From Cystobasidiopsis lactophilus (taxonomy: Eukaryota; Basidiomycota; Agaricostilbomycetes; Agaricostilbales; Chionosphaeraceae), in the NCBI GenBank assembly GCA_001599975.1, contig BCIO01000007.1, positions 128,595 to 192,594 of the forward strand: DNA of 64,000 bases, given 5' to 3'. The position numbers and the translations under genes were made by a program. Of this stretch, positions 10,068 to 21,331 are shown one piece after another. Below the pieces are notes generated by a model that saw only the letters and a list, made by a program, of their open reading frames with translations, ran no database searches and had not been told where the DNA came from. Every line of letters starts with the position of its first letter. Positions within the stretch are counted from its first letter, which is position 1.

Positions 10068-12009
10068 AAGCGGACCGCCGCTGACCGCTCCACGAAGTCT
10101 ATCGGCACCTTGTGCCCCACCAAGTCTCGAATGTTCTTCAAGCCATAGCGGATCATGGTCGGCCGCTCCAGGGACAGACCCCAGCCCAGCACACGCACGT
10201 CCTTTGGCAAGCCCATCGGCTCCAGCATTTCTGTGCAAAAAAGGACGACTCAATGAGACTTGCGATTCCAATGAGTAATGACTCGACGCACCTGGCCTGA
10301 AGATGCCGCTGTTACCAATCTCGACCCACTTCTTGAGGCCGGGGTGGTAGGAGAAGATTTCGAGCGAGGGCTCGGTGTACGGGTTGTAGGCGGGCTTGAA
10401 GCGGAGCTGGGTGATGCCCATCTTGTTGAAGAAGATCTCCATGAAGCCGATCAGGTCGCCCAGAGTGATGTTGTAGTCGGCGACGACGCCCTCGACCTGG
10501 TGGAACTCGGCCAAGTGGGTGGCGTCGACGGCCTCGTTGCGGAAGACGCGGTCGATGGAGAAGAGCTTGGCGGGCTTGAAGCCGCCGGGCGCGTTGGCCA
10601 GCTTGTGGAGCATGGCGCCGGAGATGGAGGTGGTGTGCGTGCGCAGGACGAGCTTCTCGGCCTCAGACTGCTTCCAGTTGTACCGGTAGCCCAGCGAGCT
10701 CGTCTCCCCGCCGTTCTCGTGCACCGCCTTGACTTTTTCCTTGTAGACTGGATCGAAAGAATCGGACGAAGGCGGATCTGTTGGGAAGATCCCGAAGAGC
10801 TGAGCGTTTGGGCAGCTGAACGGAGATCACCACCACCAACCTTTGATGTAGAAGGTGTCCTGCAGCTCTCTTGCCGGATGCTGCTGCGGGACGTATAGGA
10901 CATCGAAGTTCCAGAAGGACGTCTCGACAAACTTGTTCGTCGGCATCTCGGAAAAGCTGTGCATGTTGACCAATTGGACTGAGCCGCTGCGTAACGATAA
11001 GGCAGAGAGCAGGGCAACGCACCCCATTTCGAAGAAGATGTTCCTGAACTCTTCTCTGACTTTCAGCAGTGGGTGCAAAGCGCCAGAGTGCTGGGGTGCG
11101 CCCTCGGCATCAAAGTTGTACTTCTTGAACTTGGCCGTCTTCCAAGATCCACTGTGCGGTTGGTCGGCAGATGTTAGCCGCAGTGAGAGGCCAAAGGAAC
11201 AGCAACCACGCACGAGGCCAGCATCTCTGCGGTCAGGTCGGTCTCTTGCTTGGCGATGGTGAGCGCAAACTGAGGGCCCTTGGTGACTGAGTAGTAGGGC
11301 AATTTTCTGTGTGCATGCTTATGTTCAGTCCCGTATTGACTCAAAGGGGAAGCTAGGCGCACCTTGGGACAATGAGAGTCCTAGACTTGATTTCTTTGAG
11401 CGCTTTAGCATCCGCCAGCGTGCCGGTCTGCTGGATGGTGATGAGATCCGCCCTGGTGGTGTCCTGCACTGCTGTTGCCTGGCCGTGGGATCGGTTTCAG
11501 CTCGCGAGTAGCTAGAAGTGCAATGAGCGCCACGAACCGACTGGACGAGCGAGTCACCCTGCTTGGCGACCCATTTCCGCTTGAAGGCGTTGGCCTGGCC
11601 GACCTTTGCTGTTTCCGCGCCCAGCTTGGCCTGTTGATTTTGGGTCGTGTACTGAGCCCAGGCAATGGCTAAGGCAGGTGGGCAAACCAACCTGCAAATC
11701 TTTGATGGCAATCGAGCCAGCGGCGGCCTGCCAGACCAAGTACTCGGGCGACGCCGAGGCCGCCATCTTGCTGCCTTCCGCGCTCAAGTGCCAGACCTCG
11801 GTGGCTCGGATGGTGTAGGCGACCATCTCCCTGCCCGCCAGCGAGTCCAGAGCGCCTTTGATGGCCGCCTGCTCGCACGCCTCGCTGCCCACTGCCTGCC
11901 CCTGCTCGAGCTCCAAGGCGCGGGTGTCCGGTATCGAGCCGGCCTCGCCTAAGACTGCCAACAGCTTGAGCTGCAGCTCGTCCGAGTCGTAAGCTGACGC
12001 CTTGGCCAT
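10064..12009 (-). CDS. FRS2: Phenylalanyl-tRNA synthetase alpha subunit, cytosolic
   Basis: This catalytic subunit charges tRNA-Phe in the cytosol as an alpha2-beta2 enzyme. The ATG at 12007-12009 gives [20 protein letters not shown], the start of the N-terminal winged-helix region. Later exons carry [58 protein letters not shown] (motif 1 region), [17 protein letters not shown] and [13 protein letters not shown] (motif 2), and [24 protein letters not shown]. The end carries [20 protein letters not shown] and, after an intron near 10230, [20 protein letters not shown] and [19 protein letters not shown] (motif 3). The stop is at 10064. All class II motifs are present. A more upstream in-frame start would need a non-ATG codon. 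Confidence 0.92.
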
Positions 12010-12393
12010 CTTGCTGCTCCGCTTTGAATTTTTGTGGCTGTCGACGTCCAAGCCCGTCTCGTCGCTTTGCTTCGTGCCTTGCCTGCTTATGGTCTCTTGT
12101 GGTTCATCTGTGATGCACTGGTACAGCCCTGCAGCCCTGATACTGCCTGGGCATGCCTAGCATGACTGTCCTGCTGCTGCCACCAAGCCGATGTTGACCC
12201 ATCAGCTTCGCGACCATCTCAACATCACCTGGGACTGCGCGACTGCTCATTTCACATGTCACTGCTGCTACACTCAGGCGCGCTAAGCCCGACATGCGGA
12301 CGCGAGCTGACTGCCGAAGCCGACTGATTGCCTTCGGTCCATTCTCGAGCTGGATGTGCGGCCTGTTGTTTTGCTCCTGCCATTTGCACAGCG
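12010..12393. other. Divergent intergenic region (FRS2 / SDR)
   Basis: No gene is seen in 384 bases between two divergent starts. It probably contains both promoters. Confidence 0.4.
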
Positions 12394-13662
12394 ATGATTC
12401 CACTCGGAGATTTTGAAGGCGCTGTAGTGTTCATCACGCAAGTTCCCTCCTCCACCTTATGCATGAGTTCAAGCATTGATGAGCACAATTGCTGTTCTTG
12501 CAGGGGAGCGGGTTCGGGGTTGGGCCAAGCCTGCGCGGTCGCTTTCGCCCAGGCGGGCTGCAAGCTCATCCTCTGCGACATGTCCCTCAAAGGCTTGGAG
12601 GCGACCAAGGCGCTCTTGAACGTGGCCGAGGACCGGGTGCTGCTGAAAGTGCTCGATATTTGCGACAAGAAGGCCGTGCCCGAGTTCATCGCTTCCATCC
12701 CGTCCATCAAAGGTTTCGAGAGGCTGGACTTTGGTGCGTTGGAGTCTCGTACTCGGACTTCATACGAGATTGACATAGGCGATGTGCAGCGATCAACTCG
12801 GCCGGCGTCGCCCCCAAGAACGACGTGTCGATAGCCTACACGGACGCGGACGTCGAAGAGAACATTTACTACATCAATTTGATTGCTCAGCACCGTGAGC
12901 CCTGCCCTCCTTTTTGAAGCCCCTCTTAACGTTTCTGAGCGTTCTTTGGTATGGCGCACAGACCTCAATAGGGAAGAAATCAAAGTCATGCTCAAGCAAG
13001 AACCACGTAAATCGGCCTTGGTTGAAGCGGAACCTTGGAGGCAGCCTTACAACGTTACCCGCGGCGTCGTGGTCAACTTGGCATCGTGGTCTTCCTTTCA
13101 TGGCTCGTCCGCCGGCGCGTTTCACTCGGCTCCTTCTTACCCATGTGAGTCTCTCTCTTTGCGCCTGGTGATCGAGCCAGCTCTGATGAGGTTCTTTTGA
13201 TGCAGCGAGCAAGCATGGCGTGGCGGGTCTGACCAAAGCTGCTGGTGTCGGTGGGTCGAGACTTCACCTTTAGTTCATTTGGACTGTCGTATATGTCGCA
13301 CCCCACAGGACACGCCAGAGAAGGCATCCGAGTCAACGCCATTGCTCCGTGTGTCGTCTCTCACCTCGTCTCGAGGGACCACCTCTGATCTGAAATCAAT
13401 TTGAACAGCGGACTAACAGCAACTCCCATCTTAGGCACAGACCGGCCTGACCTGCTCGAGCAATTCGGGCAAAGCCAAGTGCCAGCTGGCCGGGTCGGCA
13501 GGCCACAAGAGGTTGCCGACTTGGCGCTCTTCTTGTGCTCAGAGCGAGCGCAATATATCAATGGCACGATCAGTACGCCCGCACTGTTTCCTTTGCAGAA
13601 TGATCGGAACTCATGTGAACGGGCTGGCAGTTAACATTGACGGCGGCATGCACGCCGCTTAG
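12394..13662 (+). CDS. Short-chain dehydrogenase/reductase (classical SDR)
   Basis: This is an NAD(P)-dependent oxidoreductase. Exon 1 is MIPLGDFEGAVVFIT, and the first intron (12438-12503) has a GC donor (gcaagt...cag). Splicing it gives the cofactor motif TGAGSGLGQA. Later exons give FAINSAGVAPKND, then NVTRGVVVNLASWSSFHGS (catalytic Ser region), AFHSAPSYPSSKHGVAGLTK (YxxxK with Tyr and Lys present), GHAREGIRVNAIAPGLTATPI, VPAGRVGRPQEVADLALFL and YINGTIINIDGGMHAA. The stop is at 13660. The protein is about 290 aa, normal for the family. The substrate cannot be told. The insertion between NAG and the Ser motif, EENIYYINLIAQ to MLKQEPRK, is somewhat long. Confidence 0.87.
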
Positions 13663-13890
13663 GGGTTGAGCTGCTTGTTCTGCCTTGTGTTGCGCACTTG
13701 GAGCTGCATTGCACTTGTTCCTCGAAAGTCTTCCAATCCCAAGCCGTCGCTGGCCAACCCAAGGCAAGCTGGGACCAGCACTGTGACTGGGCACAACCGC
13801 ATCGTGGGGAGTTTTAGCGCCCAAAGTCTCTTGGACTGCAACTACATCGAGGCTCTCAGCTGACACCCAAGTGATGCAAGAGCATTCGGG

Positions 13891-15272
13891 ATGGCAGAGA
13901 AGCAAGAGCAGCAGCAGCGCGACTTCACACAGGTCTTGCCCGCCGAAATTCTGCGTGCGACGCTGCGTATAGTCGAGCGCGAGGACCGCCGTTCACTCTG
14001 GTCCATTGCTCTGGTCAACAAAACGCTTTGTGGGGTTGCGACGCCATTGATGTGGACCACCGTCAAGTTGTGAGTTCGCTGGGCCTGTGGCCGTAAACCG
14101 AAAATAACCAGATGTTTGATAGGAGTATCCCCTATCCGGAACTGAAGAAATGGGGAGAGACCTATAGGTGCCGCAAGGTATGTGCTTTGCAATTAGATGC
14201 GCATTGCCTTCTGAATCTCTTGGTGCCCAGGCCGAGTCAGGAGGTGCATATCTTCGGAGTCTTCGCCTTGCTTACCTGACGTGGTGTGATTGCCTAGGAT
14301 ATCGCAAGAAATGGATTCAAGTGGATGACCATACCTTGCGTAGGATGTTGCGCCTGGATGTGATCGCCGCCAAACCAGAGCTCCTCGCGACAACCGAGCA
14401 ACTTCAAATTAACTTGATTTTCTCATGGCGCCACTGTGCTTCTTATATATCGACAGACGCGGCCGAGCTCATCCAGTCAGCTTTGACCGCCTCACGCGCC
14501 CTCAAAATGCTCGACATTCGCGCGCCCGTTTTTGGCTCCACCAGTCCTCGGCCGCCATCTAACGCGCTTCCACTGTTCGCTTCACCGACGCTTTCTATCT
14601 CGAGAAACTTGCAAGCGTGCGCATTCTCAGGGATGTCGGGGGCCGAGGTCAGACTGCTGCTCGCCGCCTGTCCACCGTCCCTCAGCACTCTCACCCTCAC
14701 TAGCGTCAAGTTGCAAGAACCTTTCGGAGCGACATGGGCGAGTCTTCCACCCGTCATCTCGACGCTCAATCTGCAAAACTGCGAGGCCTCCGGCATTTTT
14801 CTGCAAGAGCTTGCAACCCACTTGGCCCCAACTCTGGTCAGCCTGCGCACAGATGAGCGCGTCTTGTTGACTGCCGCTTGTTTGGAACAAACCAGATATC
14901 TTCATTTTCAAAGCTCAAGGACTCGGCATCATTACATGTACACCGTTGCTGTCCAGCTTGGCGTCGATCTCTCCCAAGTGTATCCAAATCTTGTTGACCT
15001 GGTCATTGAAGCTCCCATTAACCATGATTTCTGTCAATCAATCCAAGGGCTGGGTATCAATCGGCTCAAATGGCAGAATACTGGGTATTACACCCCTTTT
15101 TGGCGGCATCAGCCCCTTCGACGTTCTTCGGCCGTTCATCGAAAGCCCCACCTTTTGTCCCTCTCTTCAAGATATGCGCATCGCTTCTGGCCACCGTAGC
15201 GACCCAAAGGCGAAAGCACGTTGCGAAGCTGCCTGCCAGGCCCGCCACCTCGACTCATTCTCGCTCGACTAG
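13891..15272 (+). CDS. F-box protein with leucine-rich C-terminal region
   Basis: The N-terminus (FTQVLPAEILRATLRIVE, then LWSIALVNKTLCGVATPLMWTTV) fits an F-box, which binds Skp1 and recruits targets to SCF ubiquitin ligases. After introns near 14073 and 14180 a long leucine-rich region follows (SLSTLTLTSVKL, ISTLNLQNCEASG, LVSLRTDERVLL, YPNLVDLVIEAPINHD), like LRR-type substrate-binding regions. At the T5 run at 15097-15101 the frame leaves a good coding path. Dropping one T would continue with GGISPFDVLRPFIESPTFCP, SLQDMRIASGHRSDPKAK and a stop at 15272. Without this shift the protein ends at about 15199 with a poor tail. The shift could be a sequence error or a real mutation. Confidence 0.6.
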
Positions 15273-15886
15273 CCTCTCCTCCATCCCTCTCCGCCTCTTA
15301 CCGGAATGAATAGTTGATGTTTGGTCATCGAGAGCTGGCGATGTGCTAGGTGGTCGGAACAGGCCCCAGGAGCTGGCGGAAGCTGTGCTTGGGCAAGAAT
15401 GGAGAGGCAAGGCAAGGCGTGGTCTGACGGTGGTATTCGTCGATTGTCGCTGGAAATTCGGACACAGTTTCAGTCGGGCGGTACTTGCAGCCAGTGCAGC
15501 CAGTGTTGCACACGGGCGATGCCAGCGGCTATTTCACTTCTCTCAGAGTCAGACTCCTGACGAGTTTCGTTTGTCCTTCTTCACTTGTAGCCTCTCTGCG
15601 CGCTTCATCTTCTCATATCGTGCGTCGGTTCTTGTTATGGGATCCGACGCCACTTCCCACCAGTTGGGACCAATCGTTGCGACAGGGAGACTCCGAGTTC
15701 ACGCGCTCTTCGCCTATGCGCCCATTTGCGTTCAATGCACTAGCATCTCGTGTCACTGTTTGAGGCCCAAAACTTATGCTGAGTTGCAAAGTTTGGCCCG
15801 CGAGCGCGTCTGAATGAATCAATTGTCGTTGAACCTTGGCCCCCTTTCCCTTCCCCTCTTGCCTGTCGTCTTCTTCTTAAGCAACC
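15273..15886. other. Intergenic region between the F-box genes
   Basis: About 610 bases contain no supported gene. A pyrimidine-rich stretch (15830-15880) directly precedes the next ATG, as expected for a 5' leader. Confidence 0.4.
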
Positions 15887-17660
15887 ATGACGTCCACTGC
15901 AAACGAGAAGCACATACCAGCCGAAGTCTGGTCCACGATTGTCCAATATTGCGACACTGGCAGCCTGGTGCAGCTCACGACCGTCTCGCGCCTGGTCTCG
16001 GAAGTGGCCGTGCCCGCATTGTGGACGCGGAGCCAAAGGCGCTTTCCTGTCAATGCGCACGAGGACGAGGTGCTGCAGCAATGGAGGGAAGAGATCGAGG
16101 CTGAGGCGCCGCCCTTTGCCGTCAGCGGCACTTTGCATCACCCCGACCCCTTTAGCATTGTGGTCCGCGGAGGCGCTGATGATTCGAGCTCCTTGAAGTC
16201 AGTCTTGTTATATTGGCCCAAGATCTACCGCCTGACCCGGCGACGGCAGAGAATTCGCTTTCCCGCTCGACCAGGCTGGCGGCGAGCGCTTGTACGAGGC
16301 TTGCGTCGATGCTCCCTTTGGCCTGGGCTCAAAGCTCATGCACGACCATTCCTACCGTCGTGCTAAGGAGCTGCACACGGACAAGACTTTTATCAGCCCT
16401 ACTTTCATGGCCGCCTTGATCGGCAAGCAGAGCCCAATCTGGTCAACTTTGGCCGCTACCGTCGGCGACAAGCCGTTCGAAGTCCGACCTTACAAGATCA
16501 ACGTCTACAAGACGGGCGACTTCTTCTTGAAGCACCGCGATACCCCCAAGAGCGATAACCACCTTGGGACCCTGCTCTTCATTCTGCCCAGCGATCATAT
16601 CGGAGGCGAGTTGGAGATCGGCAAAGGACCCGCCATATTCACTTTCGGAGGCAAAGGGACTGAATCCGGTCAACTGCCCTGGGTTTTCCTCTACTCGGAC
16701 GTTGAGCATCAGGTTCTCCCGGTCACCCAAGGCTTTCGAGTCTGCTTGGCCTTTGACATCTTTGTCTCGTCTTCCGTTCCCTCGCCGGAAGCCATCTGGA
16801 AGCACTCGGCCTTCACCTCGTCTTTCGCCACTAGTGTCCGCTGCGCTTTGAACGACCCGGAGTTCCTGCCGACTGGCGGCAAAGTTGTCTTCACCTTGAA
16901 GCACTTTTACCCGCTTGATGTCCACCGAGACGGTCCACCAGACTTGGTTCCTATTCTCAAGGGGATCGACAGCCAGCTGTACATTGTCCTGGCGCAGCTC
17001 GGCCTGGCGCCGCAAGTCCGAGCTTGCTATCCCACCGAATCCTACGATTTGCTGGAAAGGAGGACCTGTATTCCCATGGATGTGAGTTTGTACTTCTATT
17101 GATTCGTCAAGCCCCGTCACCTTGCCCTGATTGACCTTTGAGGGATAGGCATACGACAGCTTCGAGGTCCAAGATCTTCGCTACGACCCAACATTCCTGA
17201 CCTTGTCCTCTCGCTTTGAAGCATCCAGCGACTTCGCCGGCGCCGAAGAGCGGTACCACGATGAAATCATTGAGAGCGAGCTCGGTGGCAAGATTGTCTT
17301 CGACCTAATCTGTCAGGATGCCCTCGCCTCCACGCGAAACCTCGCGCTCATTGATACTGCACTCACAGGGGCCACTAAGCCTAGGGGTGATGGCGATACC
17401 AATGGGTTCTCCGCGATGGAGTTTGAAGCTTACGGTTCGTTTGTTGTCATAGAATTCGGAGTGTTTCTAAAACTCGAGCGAATTAGGTGGCAATGAGCCG
17501 TTTGTTGTTAGTTCGCATCTTCTTTTACTCTTCGCTTTTTTGGGCTCACACCCTGATATCTGTACAGGATCACATCTATGGTTTTGCGGCGTTGATGGTC
17601 AAGTGGCCTGCGTGGAACTTTTGGAGCAACCGGCGATGCCTTTCCAAATCTTCTGCTTAG
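15887..17660 (+). CDS. F-box-like / 2OG-Fe(II) oxygenase fusion protein
   Basis: The first 45 residues (KHIPAEVWSTIVQYC, TGSLVQLTTVSRLVSEVAVPALW) resemble an F-box. An intron at 16198-16249 joins SSSLK to EFAFPLDQAGGERLYEAC. The next exon holds a double-stranded beta-helix dioxygenase: VRPYKINVYKTGDFFLKHRD (HxD iron ligands), LGTLLFILPSDHIGGELEI, then YSDVEHQVLPVTQGFRVCLA (distal His and the 2OG-binding Arg). This is the fungal subgroup with (Y)xDxEHxVxPVTxGxR. The later exons end GGNEPFV and DHIYGFAALMVKWPAWNFW, with the stop at 17658. The dioxygenase call is strong, the F-box call moderate. Enzyme substrate is unknown. The gene directly follows another F-box gene on the same strand. Confidence 0.75.
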
Positions 17661-18348
17661 ATACTTCATAGAAACGTTATCAAATCCTCGCTTCTATGAT
17701 GTACTGATTTGGGGATAAGCTGAGGGCGCTCTTTGAGGAGTTTGCACTGTTGCACATCCGTTGCCACTTCCTGGCCTCCCGTCTGGATATGAGCCTTTTT
17801 TTTCTGAGGGCAATTTTCCTTCTCGTTGGACCAATCTGCCTCTGTGACACTTTGAGCAGCTTCAGCGACCTTTGATATCTGGGCAGGGGCCGTGTCGCTC
17901 CCTTTTTTCCAAAGAATGTCTCTCCGTGCCACGGGGCCCACGACGCGTTTCGAATGCTCTGCTTCTGCTTCATTGTGGCTACGGCTTTGCGTGTGCTTTC
18001 AAAGCGAATCGTTCTCTAAGGGGAAGACGAAACCTCCTTCGGCGCTACCTTGAAGATAGACCACTTGCAGCTCTCAGCGCTCTAACATGTCGCGAATGCA
18101 ACTCGGCGGTCTCGTTGTCTAAATGCATCTGTCTGACTTGGCCGCATGTGAACAGGTACAGGGAGCCTATTCGCTTCATGTCGTTTCAGATAGCGTCCTG
18201 CTTCTCGCCGTGCGTACGGGGGCGGTGCCCGCCCTCTGACCAGGTCGACTTCTGGCCAGGTCTTCTCCCTACGGCCAGGTCTCGCTCACCTTGTCACCGG
18301 CCCTCTGCTTTTCTACTTGCGCCACTTCATTGTCGCGGTACTGCCTGC
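17661..18348. other. Intergenic region, no clear gene
   Basis: Overlapping frames on both strands carry no recognisable motif. A long open frame on the + strand runs into the next gene but starts without support. Confidence 0.35.
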
Positions 18349-19306
18349 ATGGACGTCCCCCCTGCCCCGGCTTTCGACGGCGGGTCTTACGGGTTCTACA
18401 AGAAAGGATTCTTTCTCTGCCCTTACGGATGCCCAGAAGCAACCATATCATTCGGTGGCCCCACCAGAACAAGTTCGGCGTGGAATCAGCATGTCGATCA
18501 GTGGCATCCGAACGAAAGGTGGAGTCTGCCCGTTTTCCAGAGGAGCAGCTATTGGAGATATTATCAGTGACCGGCTTGAGACCCATCCTGTTACCGCCTT
18601 TCAGTGCAAGATATGCGAAAACTGCCTGCTGCTGGGTACCTGGTCCCGCGCCTCGAGGAGCGCCGGGGCCTTGATTCATCGGCAAGCGGAAACCCATTGC
18701 GCAGTAACACACTGTTTGTTCGATAGACGCCAAGTTTCTTTGGAGTCAGTACTATATAAATTTGCCGTTGTCGGAAATACTCGTGCTTACGACAAGCTAC
18801 AGCATCCAAGCACATGCCCTCCTAAACGCACCAACGCCGCCCATTGTGCACGGATTCGCGTTGACTCCTGATACGAATGACGTTTACTACTGCATTCACT
18901 GCGCCAGTGTCTCCAAGCGCTTTGAGGGCCTCCGGGGCAACTGGAACGCGATATCAGCGGCTGCTCACGCTCACCAGCAGGCATCCCAGTACGAACCCTC
19001 TTTTGCGTGTAGTTCCAGCTGGCCTGACCGTTTTTTGGGGCGAAAAAGTCCGCTGTTTTGCTCGTCTGGACACCCTCATCTTTCCCAGCCCGCGGCGTAT
19101 CATTGTCCGTAGGTTGTCTGCTATGCCCTTCCGCGAACAAAGGCCTGACTTCTTTTACAGTGGCCACATCCGATGCGCAAGACATGAAACCCCCTACCAT
19201 ACTCAGTTCCAAGCTGATAACTGCTGGTACGAGCTCAGCCTGCGTTCCTGCGCACCTAAAACTGATGCTTGTTGGCGACAGGTGTGATGCAGCCCGGCAA
19301 GACTAG
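18349..19306 (+). CDS. Hypothetical protein with degenerate C2H2-like fingers
   Basis: The ATG at 18349 starts MDVPPAPAFDGGSYGFYKK and continues FFLCPYGCPEATISFGGP, with a downstream WNQHVDQWH. A second unit has FQCKICENCLLLG and later HRQAETH. A third, after an intron near 18810, has VYYCIHCASVSKRFEGLRGN and HAHQQ. Each unit has a CxxC or CxxxC pair followed by a His pair at a long spacing, which suggests zinc binding, but none matches a standard C2H2 finger. The last exon is uncertain (DMKPPTILSSKLITAGTSS and stop at 19304). I do not recognise a family. Confidence 0.4.
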
Positions 19307-19503
19307 TTCTGCGGTCGCCGTCTTGATTTGTAGCCCTTATACCTGTACTGCCACCCCTAGAGCTCATTAGTCTCTTGTTGGGACGGCGTCATTCGCTCTT
19401 GAGAGTTCGCCACCACCCACCACTTTCTGGCCAACCCCCAATCCCAAGCCTCGCGGGCTCCTGCCCTCCCTCTTTGCCCGCTGCAGCCAACAGAACACCA
19501 ATC

Positions 19504-19797
19504 ATGAGCAGCCTGACACCCATCCAGTTGCAATTGCTGGCCAAGATCCAAGAGCTGCAGCACTTGCAAACCCTCTCTGCGCAATCTTCTGCGCTCGCCG
19601 CATCACTGCTCGACCTCGCCCAGCACTTCTCGACGCTCGACCGCGGCTCGGCAGCCACCGCCAGCGTCGTTGACAACTGGCAGCACGCGCTGAGGGCCAC
19701 ACAATTGGCCATGGCTTCGGTTCTTGCGCGCGAACAACAAACAGGGCCGGAGACGCTCGTTCGGATTCCCATCTCGTCGGCTGCTGTTGCTGCTTGA
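19504..19797 (+). CDS. DAD2: DASH complex subunit Dad2
   Basis: Dad2 is a small subunit of the fungus-specific DASH (Dam1) ring that couples kinetochores to spindle microtubules. The single exon encodes 97 residues: a coiled-coil N-terminus (IQLQLLAKIQELQHLQTLSA), then the diagnostic VVDNWQHALRATQLAMASV and the C-terminal GPETLVRIPIS. The TLVRIP ending after NW-x-x-(V/A)LRA is typical of Dad2. No intron is needed. It lies directly upstream of the asparaginase gene on the same strand. Confidence 0.8.
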   Translation: MSSLTPIQLQLLAKIQELQHLQTLSAQSSALAASLLDLAQHFSTLDRGSAATASVVDNWQHALRATQLAMASVLAREQQTGPETLVRIPISSAAVAA

Positions 19798-19949
19798 TCA
19801 TTGCCTTGCTGCTTTGTTTTGTGTGTGTGTGACACTGCTGCCCGCTGGCTGTCAGACCGGGGGAGGGCGGCCTCAGAGGGTCCAAGAAGCGGTGCTTGGG
19901 TCTTCTTCCTCTGAGAGCCTATTGTCTTGTCCTCCGCCGACGACAGACC

Positions 19950-21331
19950 ATGCTGCCCAGGATTGCCATCATCACCAGTGCGTTGCGTTTACCTACTTGC
20001 CTGAGGACAGACTCTGATCTGGGCAACGAACAGCTGGCGGAAGCATTGCCGATTCGAAGCATGACCCGACTCGGTCTGGTTTGACGGCGTGCGTTCCCTT
20101 GCCCCTTCTCTATACTATTGAAGTATATGCATGTTGATTGGAGACCACAGATCCGAGCTCCTGGACGAGATCCCGCAAGCCAAGACGCTGGCCAGGCTCG
20201 AGTCCCACCACGTACGTCTTACACACCTTCCAGACTTTCCCGAAAAGGTCGCAGTCTGGACAGCATTGTTGGATTACAGTTCTGCGATCTCATCAGCACC
20301 GAGCTCAACACGACCCACGTGCTCGGCCTGCGCAAGCTGCTCAAAAAGTGCCTTGCCGACGAAGACGTCGACGGCGTGGTGGTCACCCACGGCACCGACA
20401 CCCTGGAGGAGACCGCCTTCCTGCTCGACGTCACGCTCCAAGACGACAAGCCGGTGGTCGTCACTGGCGCCATGCGAAGGCCCGACAAGGCCTCAGCGGA
20501 CGGGCCGGCCAACTTGATCGATGCCATCGCCGTCGCCGCCTCCCGAGAAGCGAGGGAGCGGGGCGTGCTCGTCTACCTCAATGGCTACATCTCGTCCGCG
20601 TACTACGTCTCCAAGGTTCGTCCATCGCTTCATCATGAAAGTTTGAGCTCTTTTCTTGATGGTCGGACGGCGGGCAGACCGACCCTTTGAGCTTGACCTC
20701 CCTGCAATCCCTTGAGCAAGGCTCCCTGGGACGGGTGCTCACGCCCAAAGCTCCACCTCTGTTCTGGTACGAGCCCGCCAAACCGAGTGCGTTTCTGTCC
20801 CTTCCTTCATCAGCCCTCTCACCTTCTGATGGGTCGCCAACTGCGCACAGCCAACAAGCCCTACTTCCGAGGCGTGGACAACATGGACCACCTGCCACAC
20901 GTGCCCATCCTGTACTCGTACCAAGACTCCGAGGCCGACTCGTACCTCATCTACTCGGCCCTCGAGCACGGCGCCAAAGGGCTGGTCATCGCCACCTACT
21001 ACCATACCCCTCACTCTGCCAGTTCGTTCCGTGGCCTTGCATCCCTCAAGTCCGCATTAGCTGACTTTGTCTGTGACGTGAACGAACAGCACTGGAGGTC
21101 CTGAACAAAGCGATTGAGAAGAACATTCTCGTCGTCCTCTCCTTCCGCGGCTCCAAAGGCGCCAAGCTGCTCACTCCCGCCTTGGATCCCGACTCGCGCG
21201 ACTCGAGGGAAGGCGGCATCAAGTGGATCTCGAGCGGCCGGCACAAGCCGCAGCAGGCCAAGCTCCTCCTCCAGCTCGCCATTGCCAAGTACGGCACGGA
21301 GAGGGAGGAAATCAGAAAGGTCTTTGCTTGA
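19950..21331 (+). CDS. L-asparaginase, type II-like
   Basis: The enzyme hydrolyses asparagine to aspartate and ammonia. Spliced exons read [68 protein letters not shown], then [99 protein letters not shown], and the C-terminal [20 protein letters not shown], stop at 21329. The Thr-Asp pair in HGTDT is present. The nucleophile position, normally Thr in TGGTI, is Ser here (TGGSI). The position aligned with the catalytic Lys (bacterial Lys162) appears to be Arg. No clear signal peptide is seen, so it is probably intracellular. Confidence 0.88.
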
